A stretch of 64,000 bases of DNA from Methyloradius palustris (lineage in GTDB: Bacteria; Pseudomonadota; Gammaproteobacteria; Burkholderiales; Methylophilaceae): assembly GCF_019703875.1 (NCBI RefSeq), contig NZ_AP024110.1, positions 2,294,001-2,358,000 on the forward strand, read 5' to 3'. Under the pieces are notes generated by a model, which was given only the letters and a program-made list of their open reading frames with translations, was not told where the DNA came from and ran no database searches. Positions within the stretch are counted from its first letter, which is position 1; every line of letters starts with the position of its first letter. Positions 9,257 to 18,412 of this stretch are shown here, in pieces. Both the position numbers and the translations under genes were made by a program.

Positions 9257-9673
9257 GTGCGGCAAATCAAAGCTTTATTCAAAGACAATGCCGAGCTTTT
9301 GGCCTTATCTGGCCAAGCGGACAGTTTGACTGCCTCGCAAACAATCTGGAACACTATCGTGCCCGATGCGTTGAAACCTCATACACAAGCGGGCAATGTA
9401 AAACATAAGCGTTTAACGGTTTATGCAAATAACGGCGCAGTAGCGGCAAAAATTAAATTGTTGCTACCAAGCTTACTGACCAAGCTGCAAAAACAAGGTA
9501 TCGAAATTACTTCAATTCGGGTTGAAGTGCAAGTGCAATCTACCGTGCGCCTCAAGCCCAAAAAACAGCGCTTAGTCAGCCCAACTGGTGTGCAGTGCCT
9601 GAGCGAACTGGCTAAAAAGCTTGGTGATTCGCCATTAGGTGAAGTGTTGGCAAGACTTTCAAACAGAACTTAA
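9257..9673 (+). CDS. dciA: DciA-like DUF721 protein (putative replicative helicase loader)
   Basis: A 138-residue DUF721 protein: an N-terminal LxxLW-like segment (LTASQTIWNTIVPDALKPHT), then a KH-like fold (KHKRLTVYANNGAVAAKIKLLLPSLL). DciA is the ancestral loader of the DnaB helicase in bacteria lacking DnaC. The open frame extends upstream to 8687, but that part runs antisense to the M23 gene. I place the start at GTG 9257 because GGAGG lies 8 nt before it and the length then fits the family. It is divergent from the M23-secA pair. Confidence 0.85.
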   Translation: MRQIKALFKDNAELLALSGQADSLTASQTIWNTIVPDALKPHTQAGNVKHKRLTVYANNGAVAAKIKLLLPSLLTKLQKQGIEITSIRVEVQVQSTVRLKPKKQRLVSPTGVQCLSELAKKLGDSPLGEVLARLSNRT

Positions 9674-9790
9674 ACTTTCATCAAGTATCATCAGGGCACG
9701 TCGAAAGAATCAAACCATCTTGCAACTATCTCCACGTATTAACCTCCTATTTACCCATTCCTGTTTATTTTATTTTGGTAGTTTTAACGA

Positions 9791-10591
9791 GTGATTGACA
9801 CAGACTTCTTACTTTACTTTGGCGCGGGTGCTTTTACAGGCGTGCTCTCTGGCTTGCTAGGTGTTGGTGGTGGCACTGTGATTGTACCTATCCTGGTATT
9901 CATATTTACCGCACAGCACTTTCCTGATGCTTACATCATGCACATGGCACTTGGCACCTCGCTGGCCACCATCATCTTCACCTCAATGTCATCGGCACGT
10001 GCCCATCAACGTAAAGGCAATGTGGACTGGCAAGTGGTCAAGCGTATTACGCCAAGTATTGTAATCGGCACTATCATTGGCGCCCTGTTAGCAGCCCAGA
10101 TGCACAGCTTCTGGCTCAAGGCTATATTCGCGGTATTCGTCTTGGGTATTGCCACACAAATGATCATGAATTTCACTCCCAATGCACAACGAAAAATCCC
10201 AGGCAGCATAGGGATGAATGGCATGGGCGGATTTATTGGCGTAGTCTCCAGCCTTGTTGGGATTGGTGGCGGCACAGTGACTGTGCCTTTCTTGATTTAT
10301 TGCAATTTTAATCCCAGGTTGGCAATCGGCTCATCTGCCGCCATCGGCATCCCAATCGCCATCACGGGCACCATTGGCTATATCTATTCAGGCTTCTCAG
10401 TGGCTGATTTACCTGCCTATAGCTTGGGGTTTATCTATCTGCCAGCATTCATCGGCATTACAGTCACCAGCATGCTAACAGCCGCATTCGGCGCAGCGCT
10501 TGCGCAAAAGCTAGCTACCCAAACACTGAAACGAATATTTGCAGTCCTGCTCTATATCGTCGGCTTTAAAATGCTATGGAGCCTGTTTTGA
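9791..10591 (+). CDS. TauE/SafE family anion exporter (sulfite/sulfonate type)
   Basis: A 266-residue membrane protein with about eight hydrophobic helices and the two internal repeats of the TauE/SafE family: GLLGVGGGTVIVPIL near residue 20 and SLVGIGGGTVTVPFL near residue 155. Family members export sulfite, sulfoacetate or related anions, or mediate other anion movement; the substrate cannot be read from sequence. It starts with GTG. Its last 16 nt overlap the start of the ABC ATPase gene, so the three genes to 12176 probably form one operon. Confidence 0.9.
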   Translation: MIDTDFLLYFGAGAFTGVLSGLLGVGGGTVIVPILVFIFTAQHFPDAYIMHMALGTSLATIIFTSMSSARAHQRKGNVDWQVVKRITPSIVIGTIIGALLAAQMHSFWLKAIFAVFVLGIATQMIMNFTPNAQRKIPGSIGMNGMGGFIGVVSSLVGIGGGTVTVPFLIYCNFNPRLAIGSSAAIGIPIAITGTIGYIYSGFSVADLPAYSLGFIYLPAFIGITVTSMLTAAFGAALAQKLATQTLKRIFAVLLYIVGFKMLWSLF

Positions 10592-11364
10592 GCAGTCTGT
10601 CGGAAACAAAATCAGTCATTGAGGTTGACGCGCTTTTTAAACAGTTTGACCAAGTCATGGCCGTCAATGGCATTAGCTTCAAAGCAGAACGTGGGCAGAC
10701 TACGGCTTTGCTAGGCGGCAACGGCGCAGGAAAAACCACCACGATTGCCATGCTGCTTGGCCTGCTGATACCAAGCAGCGGTCGCATCACCATACTTGGC
10801 GAAGATTTATTATTGAATCGCCATCGCTTGCTGCACCGCATGAATTTCTCATCGCCTTATGTCGATTTGCCACAGCGACTCACCGTGAAAGAAAACCTCA
10901 CAGTCTATGGTCATCTGTATCGCTTGAAAAATCTCAAATCACGCATCGCGCAGATTAGCGATGAGCTTAATCTGGGTGAGCTACTTAATCGCCGCTATGG
11001 GCGCTTGTCAGCAGGGCAAAAAACTCGCGTTTCACTGGCTAAATCACTACTGAATGAACCCGAGCTTCTATTGCTGGATGAACCTACAGCGTCACTAGAT
11101 CCTGATACCGCCGACTCCATTCGTACCTATCTTGAACAATACCAGCAACGCACAGGCGCGAGCATACTACTGGCCTCACACAACATGACTGAGGTAGAGC
11201 GTATGGCTAAACAAGTCATCATGATGCGAAAAGGAGAGATCGTGGATTCAGGCACGCCAGATTCGCTGGTAGCCAAATATGAAAAGAATTCGATGGAAGA
11301 AGTGTTCATTGATATCGCACGCAATGGTGAGATGAGCGATACAAGCAATAAGGATAGTCGCTGA
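10576..11364 (+). CDS. ABC transporter ATP-binding protein (ABC-2 exporter type)
   Basis: A 262-residue nucleotide-binding subunit. It shows Walker A GGNGAGKTTT, the signature LSAGQKTR, Walker B LLLLDEP with downstream SLDPDTAD, and a switch histidine in LLASHNMTEVERM. It resembles the drug/polysaccharide exporter ATPases paired with ABC-2 permeases. The stop overlaps the permease start (TGATG). ATG 10576 lies inside the end of the TauE gene; a TTG at 10587 is an alternative start. Confidence 0.92.
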   Translation: MEPVLSSLSETKSVIEVDALFKQFDQVMAVNGISFKAERGQTTALLGGNGAGKTTTIAMLLGLLIPSSGRITILGEDLLLNRHRLLHRMNFSSPYVDLPQRLTVKENLTVYGHLYRLKNLKSRIAQISDELNLGELLNRRYGRLSAGQKTRVSLAKSLLNEPELLLLDEPTASLDPDTADSIRTYLEQYQQRTGASILLASHNMTEVERMAKQVIMMRKGEIVDSGTPDSLVAKYEKNSMEEVFIDIARNGEMSDTSNKDSR

Positions 11365-12176
11365 TGTCTGTGCAAGATATACCGTTCTCACCACGCCGCA
11401 TTGGAGCGATTGTACTGCGTCACTTATACCTGATGCGCACCTCCTGGCCACGGCTGGTCGAGATGGTGTATTGGCCAACCGTACAAATGGTCTTGTGGGG
11501 GTTCATCAGCGTATTCCTGCAACATAACAGCAGCTATATTGCACAGGCTACGGGCGTGCTGCTATCTGCGGTATTGCTGTGGGATGTGCTGTTTCGTGGG
11601 CAACTTGGCATCGCGCTGATATTTCTGGAAGAAATCTATTCGCGCAATCTGGGGCACCTCTTTGTCAGCCCGCTACGCCCAGGCGAGATGATCTGCGGCC
11701 TCATTATATTGAGCCTGATACGCACGCTGATAGGCGTTGGTGGAGCATCCATTGTCGCCATTCCACTATTCCACTTCAATGTATTTGATATGGGGCTACC
11801 GCTAATTGCCTTCTTTTTCAACCTAGTCATCATGGCATGGGGCATAGGCTTGGTGATTGCAGGTGTGTTGCTAAGATTTGGATTGGGCGCAGAAGGTATT
11901 GCTTGGGCCGCAATCTTTGCACTGCAGCCTATTTGTGCTGTGTTCTACCCAGTCTCAACTTTGCCAGCCTGGCTACAATCCGTGGCTTGGTGCTTGCCAG
12001 CCAGCCATGTATTTGAAGGCATGCGTGAGTTACTGTTTAACCACACGTTTAACAACGAACAACTCATTACTGCCAGCCTGCTAAATATTGTCTGGCTGGG
12101 CGCTGGCATATTGATATTTCTGGCATTCTTTAGAGCAGCAAGAGAACGTGGATTGCTACTGCAAATCGGCGAGTAA
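11364..12176 (+). CDS. ABC-2 type transporter permease
   Basis: A 270-residue inner-membrane permease with six hydrophobic segments, beginning near RPRLVEMVYWPTVQMVLWGF. The C-terminal part has the usual ABC-2 stretch FALQPICAVFYPVSTLPAWLQ before SHVFEGMRELL. With the ATPase directly upstream (TGATG overlap) it should form a homodimeric exporter. Substrate unknown; NodJ/YadH-like proteins are the nearest family I recognise. A long hairpin terminator follows. Confidence 0.92.
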   Translation: MSVQDIPFSPRRIGAIVLRHLYLMRTSWPRLVEMVYWPTVQMVLWGFISVFLQHNSSYIAQATGVLLSAVLLWDVLFRGQLGIALIFLEEIYSRNLGHLFVSPLRPGEMICGLIILSLIRTLIGVGGASIVAIPLFHFNVFDMGLPLIAFFFNLVIMAWGIGLVIAGVLLRFGLGAEGIAWAAIFALQPICAVFYPVSTLPAWLQSVAWCLPASHVFEGMRELLFNHTFNNEQLITASLLNIVWLGAGILIFLAFFRAARERGLLLQIGE

Positions 12177-12177
12177 A

Positions 12178-12213
12178 AATGAAAGAGGCCTCTAATCAGA
12201 GGCTTCGTTCATT
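12178..12213. terminator. Bidirectional hairpin between the ABC permease and ppa
   Basis: A long, nearly perfect inverted repeat: outer arms AATGAA/TTCATT and inner arms around GGCCTCT-AATC-AGAGGC, one mismatch in roughly 16 pairs. It fills the gap between two convergent genes. The T tract is poor (TTCATTGTTT), so termination may rely on the stem. Confidence 0.65.
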
Positions 12214-12237
12214 GTTTAAGAGCTGGCTTCTAATAGA

Positions 12238-12762
12238 CTATTTAGCTCTTTCCACACTTGCCACAATCTCAGCATTCGCTTCTTCAACACCTTGCCATTC
12301 GCCAACTTTGACCCACTTACCCTTTTCAAGGTCTTTGTAGTGTTCAAAGAAATGGGCAATAGGCGCCAACTGGAATTCAGGCAGATCTTTGTAGCTCTTA
12401 ATATCTTTGTATTGTGGGCAGATTTTATGGACTGGTACAGCCAGCACTTTGGCATCAATGCCAGACTCATCTTCCATGGTCAGCACACCGATGGCACGGC
12501 AACGAATCACGACGCCTGGCTGCAAAGGGATCGGTGTAATCACCAGTACATCGGTTGGGTCACCATCCAGTGAAAGCGTTTGTGGGATATAGCCATAGTT
12601 ACATGGGTAATGCATGGACGTGCCCATGAAACGATCCACGAATACCGCGCCAGACTCTTTATCCACTTCAAATTTAATCGGTTCACCACGCATCGAGATT
12701 TCGATGATGACGTTGAAGTTATTCGGGATATCCTTGCCGGCTGGCACATTATTTAAAGACAT
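12238..12762 (-). CDS. ppa: Inorganic pyrophosphatase
   Basis: A 174-residue class A (family I) soluble pyrophosphatase hydrolysing PPi to phosphate. The active-site signature is clear: YPCNYGYIPQTLSLDGDPTDVLV, followed by RAIGVLTMEDESGIDAKVLAVP and the KDLPEF...HFFEHYKDLEKGKWVKV region. Length matches the E. coli enzyme (176). It is convergent with the ABC operon. The carbonic anhydrase gene lies 56 nt upstream on the same strand. Confidence 0.97.
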   Translation of the reverse strand: MSLNNVPAGKDIPNNFNVIIEISMRGEPIKFEVDKESGAVFVDRFMGTSMHYPCNYGYIPQTLSLDGDPTDVLVITPIPLQPGVVIRCRAIGVLTMEDESGIDAKVLAVPVHKICPQYKDIKSYKDLPEFQLAPIAHFFEHYKDLEKGKWVKVGEWQGVEEANAEIVASVERAK

Positions 12763-12818
12763 GACTAATCCTTTTTACTTGGTGGGTATTGTTTGGTTGA
12801 TTCAAAAAAAACAGGATT

Positions 12819-13445
12819 TTACGCTAAAGGTACGAATTTGAGGCTTTCAGTATCGTAGGCGCTCATTTCGCCGCTGACGATATCGAAATACCAGCCATGC
12901 AATTGCAAAGTGCCTTCCTTCAGTCGCGATTTGATCCAGGGGAATGTTTGCAGGTTTTCCATCGAGACAATGATGCCGCCCATCTCACAGGCACAAAGTT
13001 TGTCGGTCTCCCAAGTATGTGTGTGGTCGGCATGCACACGATCCGCCGCACGCTTGGCCATACTCACCCAAGGCATGATGAACTCGCCTTGCATGTCATC
13101 AGGGATACCTTCAAACAGGGCTTTGATACCACCGCACTGCCGATGGCCTAGTACGATAATGTGCTCCACATTTAAGGCACAAACACCAAACTCAAGCGCA
13201 GCACTCACACCGTGATAACCGCCGCCCTTTTCATAAGGCGGCACCAGATTCGCTACGTTGCGCACAACGAATAAGTCACCTGGTTTGCTATCCAGCACAA
13301 TCGCTGGGTCAGCACGTGAATCAGAACAGGCGATCACCAGTGTGCTTGGTTTTTGACCTTGCGCCAGTTCGGCAAACAGTTCGCTATCATTAGCAAAGTA
13401 GCTGTCATGGAAACGTTTGTAACCTTCTATAAACTTTTCGATCAT
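12819..13445 (-). CDS. can: Beta-class carbonic anhydrase
   Basis: A 208-residue beta carbonic anhydrase interconverting CO2 and bicarbonate. Zinc ligands are visible as Cys in CSDSRADP and the pair in HRQCGG; the catalytic Asp/Arg dyad is in the same SDSRAD motif. It lies 35 nt after purC on the same strand, which fits co-transcription. Supplying bicarbonate for carboxylations, including purine synthesis, is an inference. Confidence 0.95.
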   Translation of the reverse strand: MIEKFIEGYKRFHDSYFANDSELFAELAQGQKPSTLVIACSDSRADPAIVLDSKPGDLFVVRNVANLVPPYEKGGGYHGVSAALEFGVCALNVEHIIVLGHRQCGGIKALFEGIPDDMQGEFIMPWVSMAKRAADRVHADHTHTWETDKLCACEMGGIIVSMENLQTFPWIKSRLKEGTLQLHGWYFDIVSGEMSAYDTESLKFVPLA

Positions 13446-13480
13446 GGATTTAATTTCTCTCTCATTCAGTTACTTAATCT

Positions 13481-14380
13481 TTAAGATACAAAAGCCTTAC
13501 CCGTAAGACGCTCATAAGCCTCTCGATACTTCTCGCCCGTTTTCAAGGCCACGTCAGCTGGTAACTCTGGTCCGGGGGCAGTTTTATCCCAACCCGAAGC
13601 CTCTAGCCAGTCACGCACATATTGCTTATCAAAACTTGGTGGATTTTTACCTACAACATATTGATCGGCGGGCCAGAAACGGGATGAATCTGGCGTGAGC
13701 ACTTCATCGATTACGTAAAGATTACCTGCATCATCCAGCCCAAATTCGAACTTGGTATCGGCAATAATAATGCCACGTGTGAGCGCATACGCTGCAGCTT
13801 CTTTATATAGCTGGATACTGGCTTTTGCGACTTTTTCTGCAAGCTTGTCACCAAGTATCAGCGCACATTTCTCCAGCGTGATATTTTCATCGTGGTCACC
13901 TACTTCAGCCTTGCTAGATGGCGTAAAAATAGGCTCTGGCAGTTGCGATGCTTCTTGCAAACCTGCAGGCAATGGAATGCCACAAACGGTGCCGCTGGCT
14001 TTATATTCTTTCCAGCCCGAACCTGCAAGATAGCCACGTACGATGGCTTCAATCGGCAATGGCTTGAGTTTCTTCACAACCAAAGCACGTTTACCTAACT
14101 GGGCTTTTTCGGCTGGGTCAGTCACCAAAGAGTCAGCTGAAACACCAGTCAAATGATTGGGAATCACATGCTTGAGCTTCTCAAACCAGAAGTTGGCGAT
14201 TTCAGTGAGAATGGCGCCTTTGTCTTGAATCGGTGTAGGCAAAATTACGTCAAATGCAGAAAGCCGATCTGTAGCAATCAGCAACATTGTGTTTGCATCT
14301 ACATCATAAATATCGCGTACCTTGCCTTGATGAATCAGTGGCAGGCTTTTAATGCTGGATTGTTTGAGCGCTTGTGACAA
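13481..14380 (-). CDS. purC: Phosphoribosylaminoimidazole-succinocarboxamide synthase
   Basis: A 299-residue SAICAR synthetase, the step joining aspartate to CAIR in purine synthesis. It begins with the family's HQGKVRDIYDVD and contains RLSAFDVILPTPIQDKG, the SGWKEYKASGTVCG loop and DTKFEFGLDDAGNLYVIDEVLTPDSSRFWP. This is the long (~295 aa) form. psiE ends 14 nt upstream of its start, and the carbonic anhydrase gene follows. Confidence 0.97.
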   Translation of the reverse strand: MSQALKQSSIKSLPLIHQGKVRDIYDVDANTMLLIATDRLSAFDVILPTPIQDKGAILTEIANFWFEKLKHVIPNHLTGVSADSLVTDPAEKAQLGKRALVVKKLKPLPIEAIVRGYLAGSGWKEYKASGTVCGIPLPAGLQEASQLPEPIFTPSSKAEVGDHDENITLEKCALILGDKLAEKVAKASIQLYKEAAAYALTRGIIIADTKFEFGLDDAGNLYVIDEVLTPDSSRFWPADQYVVGKNPPSFDKQYVRDWLEASGWDKTAPGPELPADVALKTGEKYREAYERLTGKAFVS

Positions 14381-14394
14381 TTCAATATCCTGTT

Positions 14395-14811
14395 TTATTG
14401 TTTGGATTGGAGGTCGGTACCATCAGTGTAGGGGAATTTCACATGACCAAAACGCACGATCAATATCGCCATGGCAATAAGGAAAATAGAGCCAGATAGC
14501 GCCATAATGCGCCATGCGTCTAGATCTGCGACATCAAGCACCAGATACCGTGCAAGCGCAATAATGCCGATATACAGTGGGTATCGAACAGGTAAATTGC
14601 CCGAACCAAGGTAATGGTTAAGCATGGACATCACTTCGAGATACAGGAATAAAAGCAGAAGATCGCCCACGCTAATCGCTCGCGCTTCCCAGATATGAAA
14701 TATGGCCTGAAACACCGCGAATATGGTCGCGCCAGCAATCACAATCAGAACCACTTGCTCAACGATACCTAATCCACGCTGGGTTACTTTGCTAAATCTG
14801 TTGGGTATCAT
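14395..14811 (-). CDS. psiE: PsiE family membrane protein (phosphate-starvation-inducible)
   Basis: A 138-residue protein with four hydrophobic helices: VEQVVLIVIAGATIFAVF, ISVGDLLLLFLYLEVMSML, a segment ending IIALARYLVLD, and IMALSGSIFLIAMAILIV. The LNHYLGSGNLPVRYPLYIGIIALARYLVLD stretch is characteristic of PsiE. Biochemical function is unknown. The gene heads a minus-strand run into purC and diverges from the SDR gene over 149 bp. Confidence 0.85.
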   Translation of the reverse strand: MIPNRFSKVTQRGLGIVEQVVLIVIAGATIFAVFQAIFHIWEARAISVGDLLLLFLYLEVMSMLNHYLGSGNLPVRYPLYIGIIALARYLVLDVADLDAWRIMALSGSIFLIAMAILIVRFGHVKFPYTDGTDLQSKQ

Positions 14812-14960
14812 GTTTATCCAGTAGCTGGCTTATTAATGCCGCAATTATACATCATGGCATAGGCAGTAAAACGAGCAGCCTTTTGTACTAGAAATCTAAC
14901 TTGCATTCATGAACACATGCCCTCATGTAATGTTTAATATTCATTTAAAAAGGAGTCGTC

Positions 14961-15749
14961 ATGGATTTACAGCTCACCAACAAACTCGCCTTGGTTTCTG
15001 GCAGCACAGCAGGCATAGGCTTTGCGATTGCAGAAGCGCTAGCAAATGAAGGTGCCAGCGTCATCATCAATGGTCGTACTCAAGCAGCTGTCGATACAGC
15101 AATTGCAAAACTGAAAGACGCCAAAGGTAAAGCATTCGGTTTTGCTGGCGATCTCAGTCAGGCCGATGTTGCAAATGCATTGGCAAAACAATTTCCGCAA
15201 GTCGATATTCTGGTGAATAACCTCGGTATTTTCGAACCCAAGGCATTTCTGGATATTCCTGATGAAGACTGGCAAAGGTTCTTCGATGTCAATGTCTTGA
15301 GTGGCGTTCGTCTATCCAGGCTATTTCTACCAGCAATGCAGGCCAAAAACTGGGGACGGATTATCTTCATCTCTAGCGAAAGTGCCATCCAGATACCTGA
15401 AGAAATGATTCATTACGGTATGACCAAGACTGCGCAAATATCCGTGGCGCGAGGTTTGGCTGAACTGGTTGCTGGTACTGGCATCACCGTTAACAGCGTA
15501 TTGCCTGGCCCAACCAAATCACGCGGTGTTGGCGACTTTGTCGATACCTTGGCAAAAACAGAGAACAAGACAGCGGCTGAATTTGAAAAAGAGTTCTTTG
15601 AAAAAGTACGCCCTACTTCACTCATCAAGCGTTTTGCAACACCAGAAGAAGTCGCAGCAATGGTTGCTTATATCGCCAGCCCGCTCGCATCAGCCACGAC
15701 TGGCGCGGCACTGCGCGTAGATGGTGGAACGATTAAAAGCGCTTTTTAA
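14961..15749 (+). CDS. Short-chain dehydrogenase/reductase (SDR) oxidoreductase
   Basis: A 262-residue classical SDR: NAD(P) motif SGSTAGIGFA near residue 13, LVNNLG near 87, catalytic Ser in ISSESA, catalytic YxxxK as YGMTK, and the C-terminal VDGGTIKSAF. Tyr and Lys are intact, so it should be an active oxidoreductase; the substrate is unknown. AAAAGGAG lies just before the ATG. It is flanked by minus-strand genes and appears monocistronic, with a terminator overlapping the end of fba. Confidence 0.92.
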   Translation: MDLQLTNKLALVSGSTAGIGFAIAEALANEGASVIINGRTQAAVDTAIAKLKDAKGKAFGFAGDLSQADVANALAKQFPQVDILVNNLGIFEPKAFLDIPDEDWQRFFDVNVLSGVRLSRLFLPAMQAKNWGRIIFISSESAIQIPEEMIHYGMTKTAQISVARGLAELVAGTGITVNSVLPGPTKSRGVGDFVDTLAKTENKTAAEFEKEFFEKVRPTSLIKRFATPEEVAAMVAYIASPLASATTGAALRVDGGTIKSAF

Positions 15750-15775
15750 TTAAAAGTATTTATAGCTGAAGCCCT

Positions 15776-15818
15776 GAATTGGCGGCTATTTAATCACTGC
15801 CGCCAATTCGCCCTTTTT
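15776..15818 (+). terminator. SDR terminator that overlaps the 3' end of fba
   Basis: GAATTGGCGGC at 15776 and GCCGCCAATTC at 15799 are a perfect 11-bp inverted repeat with a 12-nt loop. On the plus strand they are followed by GCCCTTTTTAT, a normal intrinsic terminator for the SDR gene. The right arm and loop encode, on the other strand, the last residues and stop of fructose-bisphosphate aldolase. Confidence 0.75.
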
Positions 15819-16856
15819 ATAGCGCACTGCCATCTGCTCGCAACTAATCGGCTTGATCTTGCTAGCCCAGCCTGCTGAGCCAAACGCCTCATAGCGTGCG
15901 GTGCAGATGCCTTGCATGGCAGTAGTTGCCAAGCCCAAATATTTGCGCGGGTCGAAATCGGCTTTATGCTGCTCTTGCGAAAAGAATTGACGCAAAGAGC
16001 CTGTCATTGCCATGCGCAAGTCAGTATCAATATTGACCTTGCGCACACCATGCTTGATACCTTCAACGATCTCTTCAACTGGCACGCCATAAGTCTGGTG
16101 AATATCGCCACCATTCTGGTTAATGATTTTTAACCATTCCTGTGGCACGGATGATGAACCGTGCATCACCAGATGGGTATTGGGCAAGCGAGCATGGATT
16201 TCTTTGAGCCGCTTGATGGAGAGCACTTCACCTGTGGGTGGTTGCGTAAATTTGTAAGCCCCATGTGAAGTACCAATCGCAATGGCCAATGCATCCACGC
16301 CAGTTTTTGCGACAAAATCTGCGGCTTCTTCTACGCCAGTCAATAATTGCGAGTGGTCTAACTTGCCGACTGCGCCGCCGCCATCTTCTTCACCCGCCAA
16401 ACCTGATTCAAGCGAACCAAGCACACCTAGTTCAGCTTCTACGGAAACACCGATGGCATGGGCAATCTCCACCACTTTTTTAGTCACATCTAGATTATAT
16501 TCATAACTTGAAGGGGTTTTTGCATCCTCCATCAGCGAGCCATCCATCATCACGCTGGAGAACCCTGAGCGCATGGCCTGGATACAGACCGCGGGCGATG
16601 GACCGTGGTCTTGATGCATGACCACTGGAATATGCGGATAAGCCTCGATAGCTGCAGCGATTAAATGCCGTAGAAATGGCTCACCCGCATACTTTCTGGC
16701 ACCAGCCGAAGCTTGCATAATCACTGGGCTATCACAGGCATCTGCCGCCTGCATGATGGCATGGATCTGTTCCAGATTATTCACGTTGAATGCTGGCAGG
16801 CCATAGCTGTGTTCCGCAGCGTGGTCTAACAATTGCCTTAATGAAACGAGCGCCAT
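15786..16856 (-). CDS. fba: Class II fructose-bisphosphate aldolase
   Basis: A 356-residue zinc-dependent aldolase of the CbbA type. Zinc and catalytic regions are visible in HQDHGPSPAVCIQAMRSGFSSVMMDGS, VEAELGVLG, IGTSHGAYKF and LVMHGSSSVP, followed by GVRKVNIDTDLRMA. It cleaves fructose-1,6-bisphosphate and, in ribulose-monophosphate methylotrophs, feeds the cleavage branch of that cycle. pyk lies 35 nt upstream, so pyk-fba is probably one transcript. The end of the gene lies inside the SDR terminator. Confidence 0.97.
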   Translation of the reverse strand: MALVSLRQLLDHAAEHSYGLPAFNVNNLEQIHAIMQAADACDSPVIMQASAGARKYAGEPFLRHLIAAAIEAYPHIPVVMHQDHGPSPAVCIQAMRSGFSSVMMDGSLMEDAKTPSSYEYNLDVTKKVVEIAHAIGVSVEAELGVLGSLESGLAGEEDGGGAVGKLDHSQLLTGVEEAADFVAKTGVDALAIAIGTSHGAYKFTQPPTGEVLSIKRLKEIHARLPNTHLVMHGSSSVPQEWLKIINQNGGDIHQTYGVPVEEIVEGIKHGVRKVNIDTDLRMAMTGSLRQFFSQEQHKADFDPRKYLGLATTAMQGICTARYEAFGSAGWASKIKPISCEQMAVRYKKGELAAVIK

Positions 16857-16891
16857 AATGAATCTCCTTTAACCAACATTAAGCTCTGAAG

Positions 16892-18325
16892 TTATCTGGA
16901 GCGATGTTCGCCCACTTTGATGATCTTCATCGTATTCGTGCTACCCGCTGTACCAATCGGTTCGCCTATTGTCACCAGAATTAAATCCCCTGATTCGACC
17001 GCTCCACGGTTCAATAATTGCGTTTCAGCTTCTGCCAATATTTGATCTCTGTCGGTACCGATGTCCATACGATATGGATAAACGCCACGATACAAGGTCA
17101 GTTTTCGACGTGTAGATTGCTCCGGAGTCAGTGCATAAATCGGTACATTATTATGAAAACGCGAAAGCCAAAGCACCGAAGCACCAGACTGCGTAAGTGC
17201 AACAATCGCTTTCACCTTGAGATGGCGGGCGGTATAGACGGTTGCCATCGCAATCGACTCATCAATAAATTTAAACTCATCATTGACCAGATCACGCGGA
17301 TTATTGATTTCATAAACAGTTTCAGCTTCTTTACAGACGCGATGCATGGCAGCAACCGATTCCACTGGATACAAACCAGCAGCAGTCTCAGCAGAAAGCA
17401 TCACAGCATCCGTGCCGTCTAGTACCGCATTGGCCACATCGGAAACCTCTGCGCGCGTAGGAATTGGGTTGCTGATCATGGACTCCAGCATCTGCGTTGC
17501 AGTAATCACCACTTTGTTCTGCGTGCGCGCCATACGTATCATGCGCTTTTGCAAGCCTGGCACGGCGGCATCGCCCACTTCCACGCCTAGATCACCGCGC
17601 GCAACCATGATGACATCTGCAGCATCAATAATCTCTTCCAGCGCATCGATGGCTTCCGCACGTTCTATTTTGGCGACGATATGCGCATGACCGCCCGCGG
17701 CGCGCACTAAGCTGCGTGCCAGTCGCACATCATCGCCACTGCGCGGGAATGAAATGGCAACGTAATCCGCATTCAGCGTAGCGGCGGTTTTAATGTCTTC
17801 GCGGTCTTTGTCTGTCAACGCTTCTGCCGCCAAGCCGCCGCCTTGCCGATTGATGCCTTTGTTATTAGAGAGCGTGCCGCCAACTATGATGGTGCAATCA
17901 ATCTCTGAGCCTGATACTGATTCCACCCGCATGACGATGCGGCCATCGTCCAGTAGCAATACAGTTCCAGGCCCCACTTCAGAAGGCAAAGTCTTGTAAT
18001 CCAGTCCGACCCGATGCTGGTTACCTAACGGGCACTGGGCGTCCAGAATGAATTTATCACCTGCATTCAACAGGATTTTTCCATCCTCAAATTTTCCGAT
18101 ACGGATTTTAGGGCCTTGCAAATCGCAGAGCACACCAACGGAACGATGTCGTGCATGGGCAAGTTCGCGCACCAGTTGTGCACGGTCAATATGGTCTTGT
18201 GCTGTGCCGTGGGAGAAATTCAGTCGCACCACGTCAACGCCCTCATCCAGCATGCGCTCAAGCACTGCGCGCGAGTCGGAAGATGGCCCTAATGTTGCGA
18301 CAATTTTGGTTTTACGTAACGCCAT
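16892..18325 (-). CDS. pyk: Pyruvate kinase
   Basis: A 477-residue pyruvate kinase converting PEP and ADP to pyruvate and ATP. N-terminal TKIVATLGPSSDS and LNFSHGT, the B domain, the Mg/K site around ARGDLGVEVG, the signature VAKIERAEAIDALEEII and ATQMLESM are all present. It is the first gene after the pgk terminator and is followed closely by fba, so these two seem to form their own transcription unit. Confidence 0.97.
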   Translation of the reverse strand: MALRKTKIVATLGPSSDSRAVLERMLDEGVDVVRLNFSHGTAQDHIDRAQLVRELAHARHRSVGVLCDLQGPKIRIGKFEDGKILLNAGDKFILDAQCPLGNQHRVGLDYKTLPSEVGPGTVLLLDDGRIVMRVESVSGSEIDCTIIVGGTLSNNKGINRQGGGLAAEALTDKDREDIKTAATLNADYVAISFPRSGDDVRLARSLVRAAGGHAHIVAKIERAEAIDALEEIIDAADVIMVARGDLGVEVGDAAVPGLQKRMIRMARTQNKVVITATQMLESMISNPIPTRAEVSDVANAVLDGTDAVMLSAETAAGLYPVESVAAMHRVCKEAETVYEINNPRDLVNDEFKFIDESIAMATVYTARHLKVKAIVALTQSGASVLWLSRFHNNVPIYALTPEQSTRRKLTLYRGVYPYRMDIGTDRDQILAEAETQLLNRGAVESGDLILVTIGEPIGTAGSTNTMKIIKVGEHRSR

Positions 18326-18412
18326 AACGCCTCATTTTAAGATGTTAGTTAAGACCAATAAACCAGACTAAAGTGACATCAGAATTAATGAATATAAAAA
18401 CAGAATAGTCCA

